A stretch of 64,000 nucleotides of DNA from Halomonas sp. H10-9-1 (GTDB taxonomy: Bacteria; Pseudomonadota; Gammaproteobacteria; Pseudomonadales; Halomonadaceae), in assembly GCF_040147005.1 (NCBI RefSeq), contig NZ_JAMSHO010000001.1, positions 1,178,001-1,242,000 of the forward strand, read 5' to 3'. The notes beneath the pieces are model-generated. The model was not told where the DNA came from, searched no databases, and saw only the letters and a list, made by a program, of their open reading frames with translations. Made by a program: the position numbers and the translations under genes. Of the stretch, positions 24,617-34,300 are shown in pieces (the first letter of the stretch is position 1; each line of letters begins with the position of its first letter).

Positions 24617-24973
24617 ATGAGCCTGGCCCTCAAGCGCGCCTTCGAGGCGCCTGCCCCCGAGGATGGACACCGTGTGCTGGTCGACCGGCTATGGCCACGG
24701 GGCGTGGCCAAGGCCGACGCCAGCATCGATGCCTGGCCGAAGGAGGTCGCTCCCAGCGACGCCCTGCGCAAGGCCTTCCACGCCGGGGAGCTCGGCTGGG
24801 GCGAGTTCCGGCTCCGCTACCTGGCCGAGCTCAAGGCGCACCGCGAGACCCTGCGCCCGCTGGCTGAGCGCGCCGCCCGGGAGCCCGTGACCCTGGTGTT
24901 CGCCGCCAAGGATGAGCGCCACAACAACGCCGTGGTGCTCGCCCAGTATCTGGCCATGCTCAAGCCGCGCTAG
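24617..24973 (+). CDS. DUF488 family protein
   Basis: 118-residue protein of the DUF488 family, shown by RVLVDRLWPRGVAKADASI near the N-terminus and the C-terminal VTLVFAAKDERHNNAVVLAQYL. The family is widespread and its function is unknown; some members sit near stress and transport genes. The start at 24617 is set by a strong AGGAGG (24606-24610 region). A longer reading frame extends upstream but overlaps ytoQ out of frame and is not real. Confidence 0.87.
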   Translation: MSLALKRAFEAPAPEDGHRVLVDRLWPRGVAKADASIDAWPKEVAPSDALRKAFHAGELGWGEFRLRYLAELKAHRETLRPLAERAAREPVTLVFAAKDERHNNAVVLAQYLAMLKPR

Positions 24974-25074
24974 GTACCTGATAGTCGTTAACGGGACAAG
25001 GCGGCCAAATCCGCAGCAACTGCTAACTTCAAGGTTAAGGCGGTGTCTTGCCGCCATCCTGCGAGGTGGCCGTC

Positions 25075-26049
25075 ATGCTGTTCATCACCAACCGTTTTCC
25101 TACCCAGAGCATCCGTACCCGAATCGACCGCAACTTCACCTTCGATCTCAACAACAACGCCTCCAGCAACTCGGTGTTCTACTGCGAGCGCCAGGCAGAG
25201 GGGAATTATCAGGAAATCGGCAGCTCAGCTTTCCTCCAGCGGCTCAAGGAGACCGAGGCTCGCCAGGTGCTGATCTATATTCATGGCTTCTCCAACCTGC
25301 CCGAAGACGTATTCACTGCGGTTCGGGAGTTTCAGGGGCTCTGTGATGCCGCCAGGCCCGGCGAGGTGCTGGTGGTCCCTTTGGTCTGGCCCTGCGACAA
25401 CGACCTGGGCGTGGTCAAGGATTACTGGGACGATCAGGAATCTGCCGACTTGAGCGCCTTCTCCTTCGCCCGGGTGCTGCAGCGTTTCCTGGACTGGCGC
25501 GAGGGCGAGCAGTTCGAGCAGGATCCCACCCCCTGCCTCAAGCGCATCAATGTGCTGGCCCACTCCATGGGCAACCGCGTGCTGCGCGAGACACTGCGCG
25601 TCTGGCGCAAGTACTCGCTGCCGGGCGGGGTGCCGCTGCTGTTTCGCAACACCTTCCTTGTCGCCGCCGATATCGTCAATGAGTCGTTGGAGGAGGGGCG
25701 CAGTGGCGAGCTGATCGTGCATAGCTCACGCAACGTGACCGTCTACTTCGCCTCCGATGATCTGGCGCTGCGTGCCAGCAAGGCCTCCAACCTGAAGAAC
25801 CGCATCGCCTCCCGGCGGCTCGGCCATACCGGGCCGGAAGACATGACCCGGGTGGCACGCAATGTGTTTGCGGTCGACTGCGACGACGTCAACACCCGCT
25901 ATGACTACCCCAAGGGGCACTCCTACTTCCGTTCCGGCGAGAAGCACGGCGAGCCCGGTGTGGTATTCCAGCATCTGTTTGTTGCCCTGGAGAGTGGCCG
26001 TGTCTTCCCCGAAGACGAGACACGCCGCATGACCATCCTGCGGGGCTGA
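25075..26049 (+). CDS. Alpha/beta hydrolase, DUF900 family
   Basis: 324-residue predicted serine hydrolase. ARQVLIYIHGFSNLPEDVF is the oxyanion-loop HGF motif. INVLAHSMGNRVLRETL contains the nucleophile elbow, with Ser in AHSMGN, the form found in DUF900 hydrolases. FLVAADIVNESLEEG follows, where the acid is expected, and His residues near GHSYFRSGEKHGE are candidates to complete the triad. No signal peptide is seen, so it is probably cytoplasmic. The ATG at 25075 or a nearby upstream start at 25048 are both possible; GAGGTGGC favours 25075. Substrate unknown. Confidence 0.8.
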   Translation: MLFITNRFPTQSIRTRIDRNFTFDLNNNASSNSVFYCERQAEGNYQEIGSSAFLQRLKETEARQVLIYIHGFSNLPEDVFTAVREFQGLCDAARPGEVLVVPLVWPCDNDLGVVKDYWDDQESADLSAFSFARVLQRFLDWREGEQFEQDPTPCLKRINVLAHSMGNRVLRETLRVWRKYSLPGGVPLLFRNTFLVAADIVNESLEEGRSGELIVHSSRNVTVYFASDDLALRASKASNLKNRIASRRLGHTGPEDMTRVARNVFAVDCDDVNTRYDYPKGHSYFRSGEKHGEPGVVFQHLFVALESGRVFPEDETRRMTILRG

Positions 26050-26060
26050 GGTGCCTGGCA

Positions 26061-26876
26061 TCATAGCTTGACCGCCTGCACGTGCATCCAGTCGAAGTTG
26101 CGTGTGCGTCCCAGGCTGACCCAGCCCTCCTCTTCCCAGAGGCGCCACCAGGTGTCGTATTCTGGCCGGGCCAGCCGTGCCCGGTCGCGTCCCCACTTGA
26201 GCTTGTTGTGGGCCGGGTCCCAGTCGATGGCCAGGCCCCAGGCATGGGTCGACCAGCGGGTGCCGCCGCGCTTGCGACGCTTGTTGTAGCAGCCGCCATA
26301 CCGGTGAAGACCCAGTTCCCTGAGGCGTTGCGGCCCGTAGTGGTCATGCGCCCGACTCAGGATGCGAGCCAGGCTGTCGGCTACCAGTTCGTGGCAGCCG
26401 ATGCCGCTGGGGCAGGTGTTGAGGTCCCAAGCCAGCGCGAGTTTCCAGGGGCAGGGTACTACCGTCAGCGGCGGCTTGCGTGTCGGCGAGCCCAGCGCCT
26501 GTTCAAGCTCGGCCTCTCGATACCAGTTATTGGGGTTGGCATCCGTCGGCTGCCGGTCGCGCCAGGGATCTGGCTTGCTGCCGGTTGTCTGCAGCGTGGC
26601 CAGAACGCTCGCCGCATACTCGGTCTGGGGACCCCAGAGACCGTCGATGGGGCCGGCCTCGATCTTGCTCAGTTGGCAGGCCAGCTGCAGGCACGCGACG
26701 GCGCGTCGTCGGTCGCTCCAGCGCTCTGCCCCGTCGGGCAATTGGCTGGCATGGTTCCTTAACGTGGCATTGACGGCGGCAAGGGTCTTCGGTCCGCGAA
26801 TGCCATCGATACTGCCATGGTAGGTCTTCTGGTCAGAAAGGAACTGTTGCAGGGTGCGAACGGCGCTCTTGTTCAT
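26061..26876 (-). CDS. Peptidoglycan-binding M15-type peptidase (endolysin-like)
   Basis: 271-residue protein. Residues about 1-110 resemble one or two peptidoglycan-binding modules (SIDGIRGPKTLAAVNATL and PIDGLWGPQTEYAASVL). The C-terminus is an M15/VanY-like metallopeptidase, with the zinc motif HAWGLAIDWD (HxxxxxxD) and the second ligand His in DWMHVQAV. No signal peptide is visible, as in phage endolysins. The ribosome-binding site GGAGGAGGAG is very strong. No other phage gene is near, so this is either a captured lysin or a bacterial cell-wall enzyme. It is convergent with the DUF900 gene and divergent from hsdM. Confidence 0.8.
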   Translation of the reverse strand: MNKSAVRTLQQFLSDQKTYHGSIDGIRGPKTLAAVNATLRNHASQLPDGAERWSDRRRAVACLQLACQLSKIEAGPIDGLWGPQTEYAASVLATLQTTGSKPDPWRDRQPTDANPNNWYREAELEQALGSPTRKPPLTVVPCPWKLALAWDLNTCPSGIGCHELVADSLARILSRAHDHYGPQRLRELGLHRYGGCYNKRRKRGGTRWSTHAWGLAIDWDPAHNKLKWGRDRARLARPEYDTWWRLWEEEGWVSLGRTRNFDWMHVQAVKL

Positions 26877-27054
26877 GTTTTGGTCTCCTCCTCCCGTGAT
26901 CCTGGCGCACCTGTCAGCATGGCTAGGCGGCTGCCCTTAGTGTAGGCGGCTGATGCCCAGCGCGTTCGGTGGTACTGTTCCCTCATTCGAATGAACTCAG
27001 GCTTGGGCGGCGTTAGGCCGCCCGGGGCAACAGGGAACAGCAACGGAGCGGGCC

Positions 27055-29181
27055 TTGGCTCAACTCGAACATATCCAGGCGCTGGAGAAGCGCCTGTGGA
27101 GCGCCGCGGACAACTTGCGCGCCAACTCGAACTACGCCAGCAATGAATACTTCCTGCCGGTGATGGGCCTGGTCTTCCTGCGCCACGCCTACAGCCGCTA
27201 CCTGGCGGTGAAGGACGATATCCAGGCCAGCCTGCCGTCGCGGGGTGGCAAGACCCGCGAGATCACCAAAGAGGATTTCTCCCAGCGCAGCGCCATCTAC
27301 CTGCGCCCGGAGGCGCAGTTCGACCACCTGGTGAGCCTGCCGGACAGCGCCGATCGCGCCCGCGCCATCATCGACGCCATGGAGGCGATCGAGAACGACT
27401 ACACCTCGCTCAAGGGTGTGCTGCCCAAGAGCGAATACCAGGAGCTCGACAACGAGGTGCTGGGCCAGCTGCTGCGTACCCTCAACCCCGACGAGCTCAA
27501 GCGGGTGAAGGGCGACGTCTTCGGCCGCATCTACGAGTACTTCCTCACCCAGTTCGCCGACCAGGGCGCCCACGACGGCGGCGAGTTCTTCACCCCGGTG
27601 TCGCTGGTCTCACTGATCGCCCATGTGCTCGACCCAGAGCGCGGCACCGTACTGGATCCGGCCTGCGGCTCCGGCGGCATGTTCGTGCAGAGCGCGCGTA
27701 CCGTGGAGGAGCATGGCGACAACCCTAGCGAGCGGCTCACCTTCCGCGGCCTGGAGAAGAACGCCACCACCGTGCGACTGGCCAAGATGAACCTGGCGGT
27801 TCATGGCCTGGAGGGCGATATCCAGCGCGCCATCACCTACTACGAGGACCCCCACGAGCTGGTCGGCAAGGCCGACTACGTGATGGCCAACCCGCCGTTC
27901 AACGTCGACGAGATCGATGCCGAGAAGATCAAGGCCGACCCGCGCCTGCCCTTCGGCTTGCCGGGGGTGAATAAGAAGGGCAAGGTCTCCAACGGCAACT
28001 ATGTCTGGATCAGCTACTTCTACAGCTACCTGAGCGAGCGCGGCAGAGCGGGCTTCGTGATGTCCTCCCAGGCCTCCAGCGCAGGTCGAGACGAGGCGCG
28101 GCTGCGCCAGGCGCTGGTGGAGACCGGCGACGTCGACGCCATGATCGGCATCCGCGGCAACTTCTTCTATACGCGCAGCGTGCCCTGCGAGCTGTGGTTC
28201 CTGAACCGCGCCAAGCCTGCCGAGCATCGCGACAAGGTGCTGATGATCGACGCCCGCCAGATCTATCGCCAGGTGACGCGCAAGATCTACGACTTCAGCC
28301 CCGAACAGCAGCAGAACCTGCAGGCCATCGTCTGGCTCTACCGTGGCGAGACCGAACGCTACCTGGCGCTGGTGGAAGCGTATGGCCGGCGCACCCTGGC
28401 CGAGGCCGCCGGTTGCTTCGAGCGGCAGGATGAGGAGGGCAGCACCGACGCCCCCCTGGCCGACTTCGACACGGCTCTGGATGCCCTGGGCGAGAGCGCC
28501 TCGCCCTTCCTCGATAGCCTCAACGACGCCTCTCCCTCGCTGGCGCCGCTCGCGGAGGCCCGCGAGGAGCTGGCCCAGGCGCGTCGCGCTTTTGCTACCG
28601 ATGTCGCGGCCTTCCGCGAGACGCTGGCCGCCGAGCAAGCAGAATGGCGCGGGCCGTCATTGACCAACGTTGCCCTCAAGCGGGCCGTCGACCGCCTGAC
28701 GCCCCTGGCCGAGGCGAGCCGCGATCTGGTCAGGCAGACGGACCTGCTCTACAAGCTGGCCTGCCGGGTCATCGACAGCTGCGAGCAGGAGTATGCCGCC
28801 AAGAAGAGCCGCCTGTGGCCCAGCCGCGAGATCAACCGTGCCCGCAAGACCGCCGACGCGGCGCGCCATGAACTGGTCGAGAAGCTCAAGGCCGTGCGCT
28901 ATGTCTGGAAGCAGGCCCACTGGCTCACCGAACGCTTCCCGGAGGCCAAGCTGCGCGACGTGGAGGGCCTGGTCAAGCTGGTCAGCATCGAGGAGATCGC
29001 CGCCAACGACTGGAGCCTGACCCCCGGCCGCTATGTGGGTGTCGCCCCGGAAGAGGAGGACGAGGACTTCGATTTCGAGGAGGCCCTGCGCGAGATCCAT
29101 GTGGAACTCGCTGATCTCGACGCCGAGGCGACCAGGCTGGCTGCGAAGATACGCCGCAACTTCGAGGAGTTGGGGGTATGA
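27055..29181 (+). CDS. hsdM: Type I restriction-modification methyltransferase subunit HsdM
   Basis: 708-residue N6-adenine DNA methyltransferase. The N-terminal HsdM helical domain starts AQLEHIQALEKRLW. SAM motif I is LDPACGSGGMFVQS (about 199-212), the catalytic motif IV is NPPF (about 279-282). The protein is about 200 residues longer than the classical HsdM; the extra C-terminus (about 470-650) is rich in Ala, Arg and Glu and likely coiled. The start is a TTG at 27055 with GGAGCGGG upstream. Its last four bases overlap hsdS (ATGA), giving a coupled operon. It forms the modification complex with HsdS. Confidence 0.92.
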   Translation: MAQLEHIQALEKRLWSAADNLRANSNYASNEYFLPVMGLVFLRHAYSRYLAVKDDIQASLPSRGGKTREITKEDFSQRSAIYLRPEAQFDHLVSLPDSADRARAIIDAMEAIENDYTSLKGVLPKSEYQELDNEVLGQLLRTLNPDELKRVKGDVFGRIYEYFLTQFADQGAHDGGEFFTPVSLVSLIAHVLDPERGTVLDPACGSGGMFVQSARTVEEHGDNPSERLTFRGLEKNATTVRLAKMNLAVHGLEGDIQRAITYYEDPHELVGKADYVMANPPFNVDEIDAEKIKADPRLPFGLPGVNKKGKVSNGNYVWISYFYSYLSERGRAGFVMSSQASSAGRDEARLRQALVETGDVDAMIGIRGNFFYTRSVPCELWFLNRAKPAEHRDKVLMIDARQIYRQVTRKIYDFSPEQQQNLQAIVWLYRGETERYLALVEAYGRRTLAEAAGCFERQDEEGSTDAPLADFDTALDALGESASPFLDSLNDASPSLAPLAEAREELAQARRAFATDVAAFRETLAAEQAEWRGPSLTNVALKRAVDRLTPLAEASRDLVRQTDLLYKLACRVIDSCEQEYAAKKSRLWPSREINRARKTADAARHELVEKLKAVRYVWKQAHWLTERFPEAKLRDVEGLVKLVSIEEIAANDWSLTPGRYVGVAPEEEDEDFDFEEALREIHVELADLDAEATRLAAKIRRNFEELGV

Positions 29182-30335
29182 GCTGGGCCACCATGAAGCT
29201 TGGCGATGCAATAACACTCAAACGCGGCCATGATCTGCCAAGCTCTCAACGAAAGGAGGGTGCGGTTCCGGTGGTGTCATCATCAGGCATTACCGGCTAT
29301 CACACAGAGGCGAAAGCCACTGGGCCTGGGGTTGTGACCGGGCGCTATGGGACCTTGGGGGAGGTTTTCTATGTCGAGGGCGACTACTGGCCTCTAAATA
29401 CCTCGCTGTATGTCTGTGACTTCAAAGGCAATAGCCCGAGATACGTGGCTTACCTTCTTAGGAATTTGCTGAGGAATTTCCAAAGCGAGAAGGCGGCCGT
29501 TCCGGGAGTCAATAGAAACGCCCTGCATCAGCTTGAAATCAGGATGCCATGCGTGAGCCTTCAGCAAGAAATTGAAGGAGTTTTGTCCTGCTACGATGAC
29601 CTCATCGATAACAATCAGCGCCGCATCCAGCTCCTCGAGGAATCGGCTCGATTGCTCTACAAGGAGTGGTTCGTCCATCTACGTTTCCCCGGCCATGAGC
29701 ACGTCAAGGTCACTAATGGCGTGCCGGAGGGGTGGTCAAGAAGAAAGCTTGTTGATGTGACTTCGAAAATTGGCAGCGGTGCAACCCCGAAAGGAGGGGC
29801 TTCGGCCTACCAGTCGGAAGGCATTGCCTTGATCAGAAGTCAGAATGTCTATGACTATCGTTTTGACTCTAGTGGACTCGCCTTTATCAATGATGAGCAG
29901 GCTGATAGGCTCTCCAACGTTGAAGTTAACGGCTCCGATGTGTTGCTGAATATCACTGGGGCATCGGTAGGGCGATGTTGCTTGGCCCCCGATTATCACC
30001 TTCCTGCCCGCGTCAATCAGCATGTGATGATCATTCGATCCGATTCTGAAAAGTGCGGGCCACACTACCTGCTGCATTTCATTAACAGCTATCGTGAGAA
30101 GCAGAGAATCCTTGCCTCGGCGGGTGCAGGTGGCTCCACTCGCGAGGCCTTGACCAAGAGCTTTGTACAGAACCTTAAGATTACGCTTCCTTCAAGAACT
30201 CTGATGGAGCAGTTCGAGGAATTTTCCAAAGACTGTTTCGAGCAGAAGCAAAAGCTGGAAATGCAGAATATTCGCCTCGCCAAAGCCCGCGATCTGCTGC
30301 TGCCCAAACTGATGAGCGGAGAGCTGGCCGCATGA
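29178..30335 (+). CDS. hsdS: Type I restriction-modification specificity subunit HsdS
   Basis: 385-residue specificity subunit with two target-recognition domains. The first opens WATMKLGDAITLKRGHDLP. The second opens GWSRRKLVDVTSKIGSGATP. Each is followed by a conserved helical spacer: DLIDNNQRRIQLLEESARLL after the first and LAKARDLLLPKLMSGEL at the end. The recognition sequence cannot be read from the protein. The base composition is visibly lower in GC than in hsdM and hsdR, as expected for horizontally swapped specificity genes. It overlaps hsdM and the AlbA_2 gene by four bases each. Confidence 0.92.
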   Translation: MSWATMKLGDAITLKRGHDLPSSQRKEGAVPVVSSSGITGYHTEAKATGPGVVTGRYGTLGEVFYVEGDYWPLNTSLYVCDFKGNSPRYVAYLLRNLLRNFQSEKAAVPGVNRNALHQLEIRMPCVSLQQEIEGVLSCYDDLIDNNQRRIQLLEESARLLYKEWFVHLRFPGHEHVKVTNGVPEGWSRRKLVDVTSKIGSGATPKGGASAYQSEGIALIRSQNVYDYRFDSSGLAFINDEQADRLSNVEVNGSDVLLNITGASVGRCCLAPDYHLPARVNQHVMIIRSDSEKCGPHYLLHFINSYREKQRILASAGAGGSTREALTKSFVQNLKITLPSRTLMEQFEEFSKDCFEQKQKLEMQNIRLAKARDLLLPKLMSGELAA

Positions 30336-31318
30336 ATCGCCAGGCGCTGAACGACCTGCTCGCGCTCGGGGAGGGCTTTACCACCGAGTTCAAGAAGGCC
30401 GGTACCTCCGGCCTGGGCCGGGAGATCTGCGCCTTCGCCAACGCCACCGGCGGGGTGATCCTGATCGGCGTCACCGATGCCGGCGAGGTGGTCGGCGTGG
30501 CCGACCATAACAAGCTGAAGTCCGACGTGCAGGCCACGGCGCGCTCCGCCGAGCCGCCCATCGCCGTGGAGGTGGAGAGCACCGGCGAGGTGCTGTGCGT
30601 GACCGTGCCGGCCCAGCACAGCAAACCCTACTCCTTCGGCGGCAAGTTCTACCTGCGCGAGGGCGCCTCCTCCCAGCAGATGTCGCGCCAGGAGATCCGC
30701 GAATTCTTCTACCATGTCTACGTGTTCAAGGATCGGGTCGAGGTGGTCAGCCCCGGCGGCCTGCCCGCTGGCATGAGCGAGGCGGACCTGGGCATCAAGA
30801 GTATCCCGCGCAATCCGCTTCTGTTCGGCATGCTGCACCGCATGGAGGCCGTGGAGCATATCGGCTCCGGCATCCGGCGCATCCGCCGGCTGTGCGCCGA
30901 GTATGGCGTGGCCGAGCCCGAGATCGAGGTATCGCCCCACTGGTTCGTGCTGCGTTTTCCGCGGCCGAGTATTGCCGAAGAAGCGGGCCAGGAGCGACTG
31001 GGTCCCGATGCTGCGGAAGTCACCCCGGAAGTCACCCCGGAAGTCACCCCGGAAGTCACCCCGGAAGTCACCCCGGAAGTTCGCCTGTGTGGGGTCTTGG
31101 ATGGGGAAATGTCGCGGCAGGCGCTTCAGGAGAAGCTTACCTTGAAGGATGCCGAGTATTTCCGTAAAGCTTATTTAGTGCCTGCCTTGGAAAAGGGGCT
31201 GATAGAGATGACCCTGCCCGACAAGCCCCGCAGCAGCAAGCAGCGCTACCGGCTGACCGAGCGCGGTCGCCGCTATCTTGAGGAACACGCCCCGGAGCAG
31301 AACGACAAGGATGCGTGA
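30332..31318 (+). CDS. AlbA_2 (Schlafen-like) putative DNA-binding protein, apparently internally deleted
   Basis: 328-residue protein in the R-M operon. Residues 1-125 are an AlbA_2/Schlafen-type domain (EGFTTEFKKA, then ICAFANATGGVILIGV). At about residue 126 the sequence passes directly into YHVYVFKDRVEVVSPGGLPAGM, part of the GHKL-like ATPase domain that in relatives lies some 150 residues further on. The missing middle includes the HRDY-type segment. A flexible linker of repeated TPEV (residues about 229-250) leads to a winged-helix C-terminus. Family members of about 450-480 residues are common in type I operons. It may be regulatory, but this copy may be inactive. It overlaps hsdS by 4 bases and hsdR by 1. 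Confidence 0.8.
   Translation: MNRQALNDLLALGEGFTTEFKKAGTSGLGREICAFANATGGVILIGVTDAGEVVGVADHNKLKSDVQATARSAEPPIAVEVESTGEVLCVTVPAQHSKPYSFGGKFYLREGASSQQMSRQEIREFFYHVYVFKDRVEVVSPGGLPAGMSEADLGIKSIPRNPLLFGMLHRMEAVEHIGSGIRRIRRLCAEYGVAEPEIEVSPHWFVLRFPRPSIAEEAGQERLGPDAAEVTPEVTPEVTPEVTPEVTPEVRLCGVLDGEMSRQALQEKLTLKDAEYFRKAYLVPALEKGLIEMTLPDKPRSSKQRYRLTERGRRYLEEHAPEQNDKDA
31016..31080 (+). repeat. 12-bp tandem repeat in the AlbA_2 gene
   Basis: Five exact copies of GAAGTCACCCCG (starting at 31016, 31028, 31040, 31052 and 31064) plus a partial sixth. They encode an EVTP linker. The unit length keeps the reading frame, so copy number can vary without breaking the gene. Confidence 0.95.
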
Positions 31319-34300
31319 TGAGCCCGAGCCCCTACAGCGAAGATACCCTGGTCCAGCAGACCACCGCCGACTATCTGGAACAGCGGCTCGGCTGGCGCTC
31401 GGTGCTGGCTTGGAATCAGGAGGACTTCGGGCCGGATAGCCTGCTGGGGCGAAGCTCCGAGCGCGAGGTGGTGCTCACTCGCACGCTGCGCGAGCGGCTG
31501 GTTCGGCTGAACCCCGGGCTGCCGGCCGAGGCCTACGACGATGCCGTGCGCCAGGTAGTGGCCTCGCCGGTGGCCCAGTCCCTGGCGGCCACCAACCGCG
31601 ACAAGTATGCCCTGCTGCGCGACGGCGTCTGGGTCACCTTCCGCGACGCCAAGGGCGAGCGCTGCCGCGAGCGCCTGCGGCTGATCGACTTCGACGAGCC
31701 GGACAACAACGACTTCCTCTGCGTGCGCGAGCTGTGGGTGCAGGGCGACCTCTACCGCCGCCGTGCCGATATCATCGGCTTCGTCAATGGCCTGCCGCTG
31801 CTGTTCATGGAGTGCAAGAACATCGGCAAGCACCTGCGTGCTGCCTTCGAGCAGAACTTCTCCAGCTACAAGGGCGAGGTGCCGCACCTCTTCCATCACA
31901 ATGCCCTGGTGGTGTTCGGCAACGGTGAGAAGGCCAAGCTGGGGTCGCTGACCAGCCGCTGGGAACACTTCACCGACTGGAAGCGCCTGGCCGAGGAGGA
32001 CCCGGGCTCGGTGGACATGGAGACCCTGCTCAAGGGTGTCTGCGAGCGGCGCAACTTCCTGGATATCGTCGAGAACTTCATCCTCTTCGACGATTCGGCA
32101 GGTGAGCCGAAGAAGATCATCGCCCGCAACCACCAGTTCCTGGGCGTCAACCGGGCGGTTCAGGCCGTGCGCGAACGCCACCAGCGGCAGGGCAAGCTGG
32201 GCGTGTTCTGGCATACTCAGGGCTCCGGCAAGAGCTACTCCATGGTGATGTTCACCCGCAAGGTGCACCGCAAGCTGGGCGGCAACTTCACCTTCGTGGT
32301 GCTTACCGACCGCGAGGACCTCGATACCCAGATCTACAAGACCTATGCCGGCTGTGGGCTGGTGGACAACGATCGGGACCCCTGCCGTGCCGGCAGCGGC
32401 GACCACCTGGAAGCGCTGCTGGGGCAGCACAAGGCCTACCTGTTCTCGCTGATCCAGAAGTTCCGCCCGGAGATGCCGCCCAACCGGCGCGACGACATCA
32501 TCGTCATCTCCGACGAGGCCCACCGTACCCAGTACGGCAGCCTGGCACTGAACATGCGCAACGCCCTACCGCAGGCCAGCGTGATCGGTTTCACCGGCAC
32601 GCCGCTGTTCAAGGACGACGAGATCACCCGGCGGATGTTCGGCGACTACGTTTCCACCTATGACTTCCAGCGCGCCGTGGAGGACCAGGCCACGGTGCCG
32701 CTTTACTACGACGCCCGCGGCGACAAGCTGGGTGTGGCCATCGGCGATATGAATGAACGCATCGCCGAACGCCTGGAGCAGTTCGAGACCGACGATGTGG
32801 ACGTGGAGCAGCGCCTCGAACGGGATCTCAAGCGGGACTATCACATCATCACCGCCGGCAAGCGGCTGGACAGGGTGGCCCAGGACTTCGTCGAGCACTA
32901 CGCCAACGCCTGGGAGACGGGCAAGGCGATGCTGGTGTGCATCGACAAGATCACCTGCGTGCGCATGCACAAGCTGATCGGCTTCTACTGGGACGCGAAG
33001 ATCCACGAGCTGGAGAGGTCACTGGCCAGGTGCGCCGATGAGCAGGAGGAGCTGTTCCGGAGTCGGCAGCTCGCCTGGATGCGCGAGACGCGCATGGCTG
33101 TGGTGGTCAGTGAGGAGCAGGGCGAGGAGGAGAAGTTTCGCCGCTGGGACCTGGATATCACACCCCACCGACGGCTGATGAAGGAGGGCATGGCGCTCCC
33201 CGAATCGATGCGCGAGCTGCCCCAGTTCCGCCACATGCAGCGCATGGCCCTGGATGACGCCTTCAAGGCCGAACAGCACCCGTTTCGTATCGCCATCGTC
33301 TGCGCCATGTGGCTGACCGGCTTCGACGTGCCGAGCCTCGCCACCCTCTACCTCGACAAGCCGCTCAAGGCTCACACCCTGATGCAGACCATCGCCCGCG
33401 CCAACCGGGTCAGCGAGGGCAAGAACAACGGCCTGATCGTCGACTACTGCGGCATCCTGCGCCATCTGCGCAAGGCGCTGGCGACCTTCGCCGGCACCAC
33501 CGGGAGCGGCGACCCGGGGGATGGCCGCGATCCTGCACGCCCAGAGGTAGAGCTGCTGGCCGACCTGGATGAGGCGGTGGCGATGACCAAGGCCTTTCTT
33601 GAGGAGCGCGGGGCCTCGCTGGCGGCGGTGCAAACCACCAGCGGCTTCGAGCGTAACGCGGCCATCGTCGCTTGCAAGGAGGCGGCCAACCAGAGCGACG
33701 AGAGCCGCAAGCGCTTCGAGGTGATGTGCCGCGAGGTGTTCAAGAAGTTCAAGGCCTGTCTGAACGCCAAAGGCATCAACGCCCGCCGTGCCGACCGGGA
33801 TGCCATCGATATCGTCTACAAGAGCCTGCAACAGGACCGCGAGCAGGCTGATATCTTGCATATCATCCGCGAGCTGCATGGCGTGGTGGATGAAGCCATC
33901 GAGGTTCGCGAGCCGAACGATCGCGTGCGTGAAGCCGGCGTCTACGATATCAGCGCCATCGACTTCGAGCGCCTCAAGAAGGAGTTCGAAAGGCACAAGC
34001 AGCAGCGCACCCTGGTGCAGGAGTTGAGCCAGGTGGTCGAGCAGAAGCTGCAGCGTCTGCTGCTGCAGAATCCGTTGCGTACCGACTTCCAGAACCACTA
34101 CGAGAAGCTGGTGGCCGACTACAACCGCGAGAAGGATCGCGCGACTGTCGAGCAGACCTTCGAGGGACTGCTGGATACGCTGTCTGAACTGGATGAAGAA
34201 GCGGCCCGGGCCAAGCGGGAGGGGCTGGATGAAGAGTCGCTGGCGATCTTCGATCTGCTGCGCAAGCCGGAGCTCAGCGGCGCCGAGATTCGCCGCATCA

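Noticed and set aside
31016..31080. Possible short CRISPR-like array
   Set aside because: Direct 12-base repeats have no spacers and are in frame within a coding sequence, so they are a protein linker repeat.
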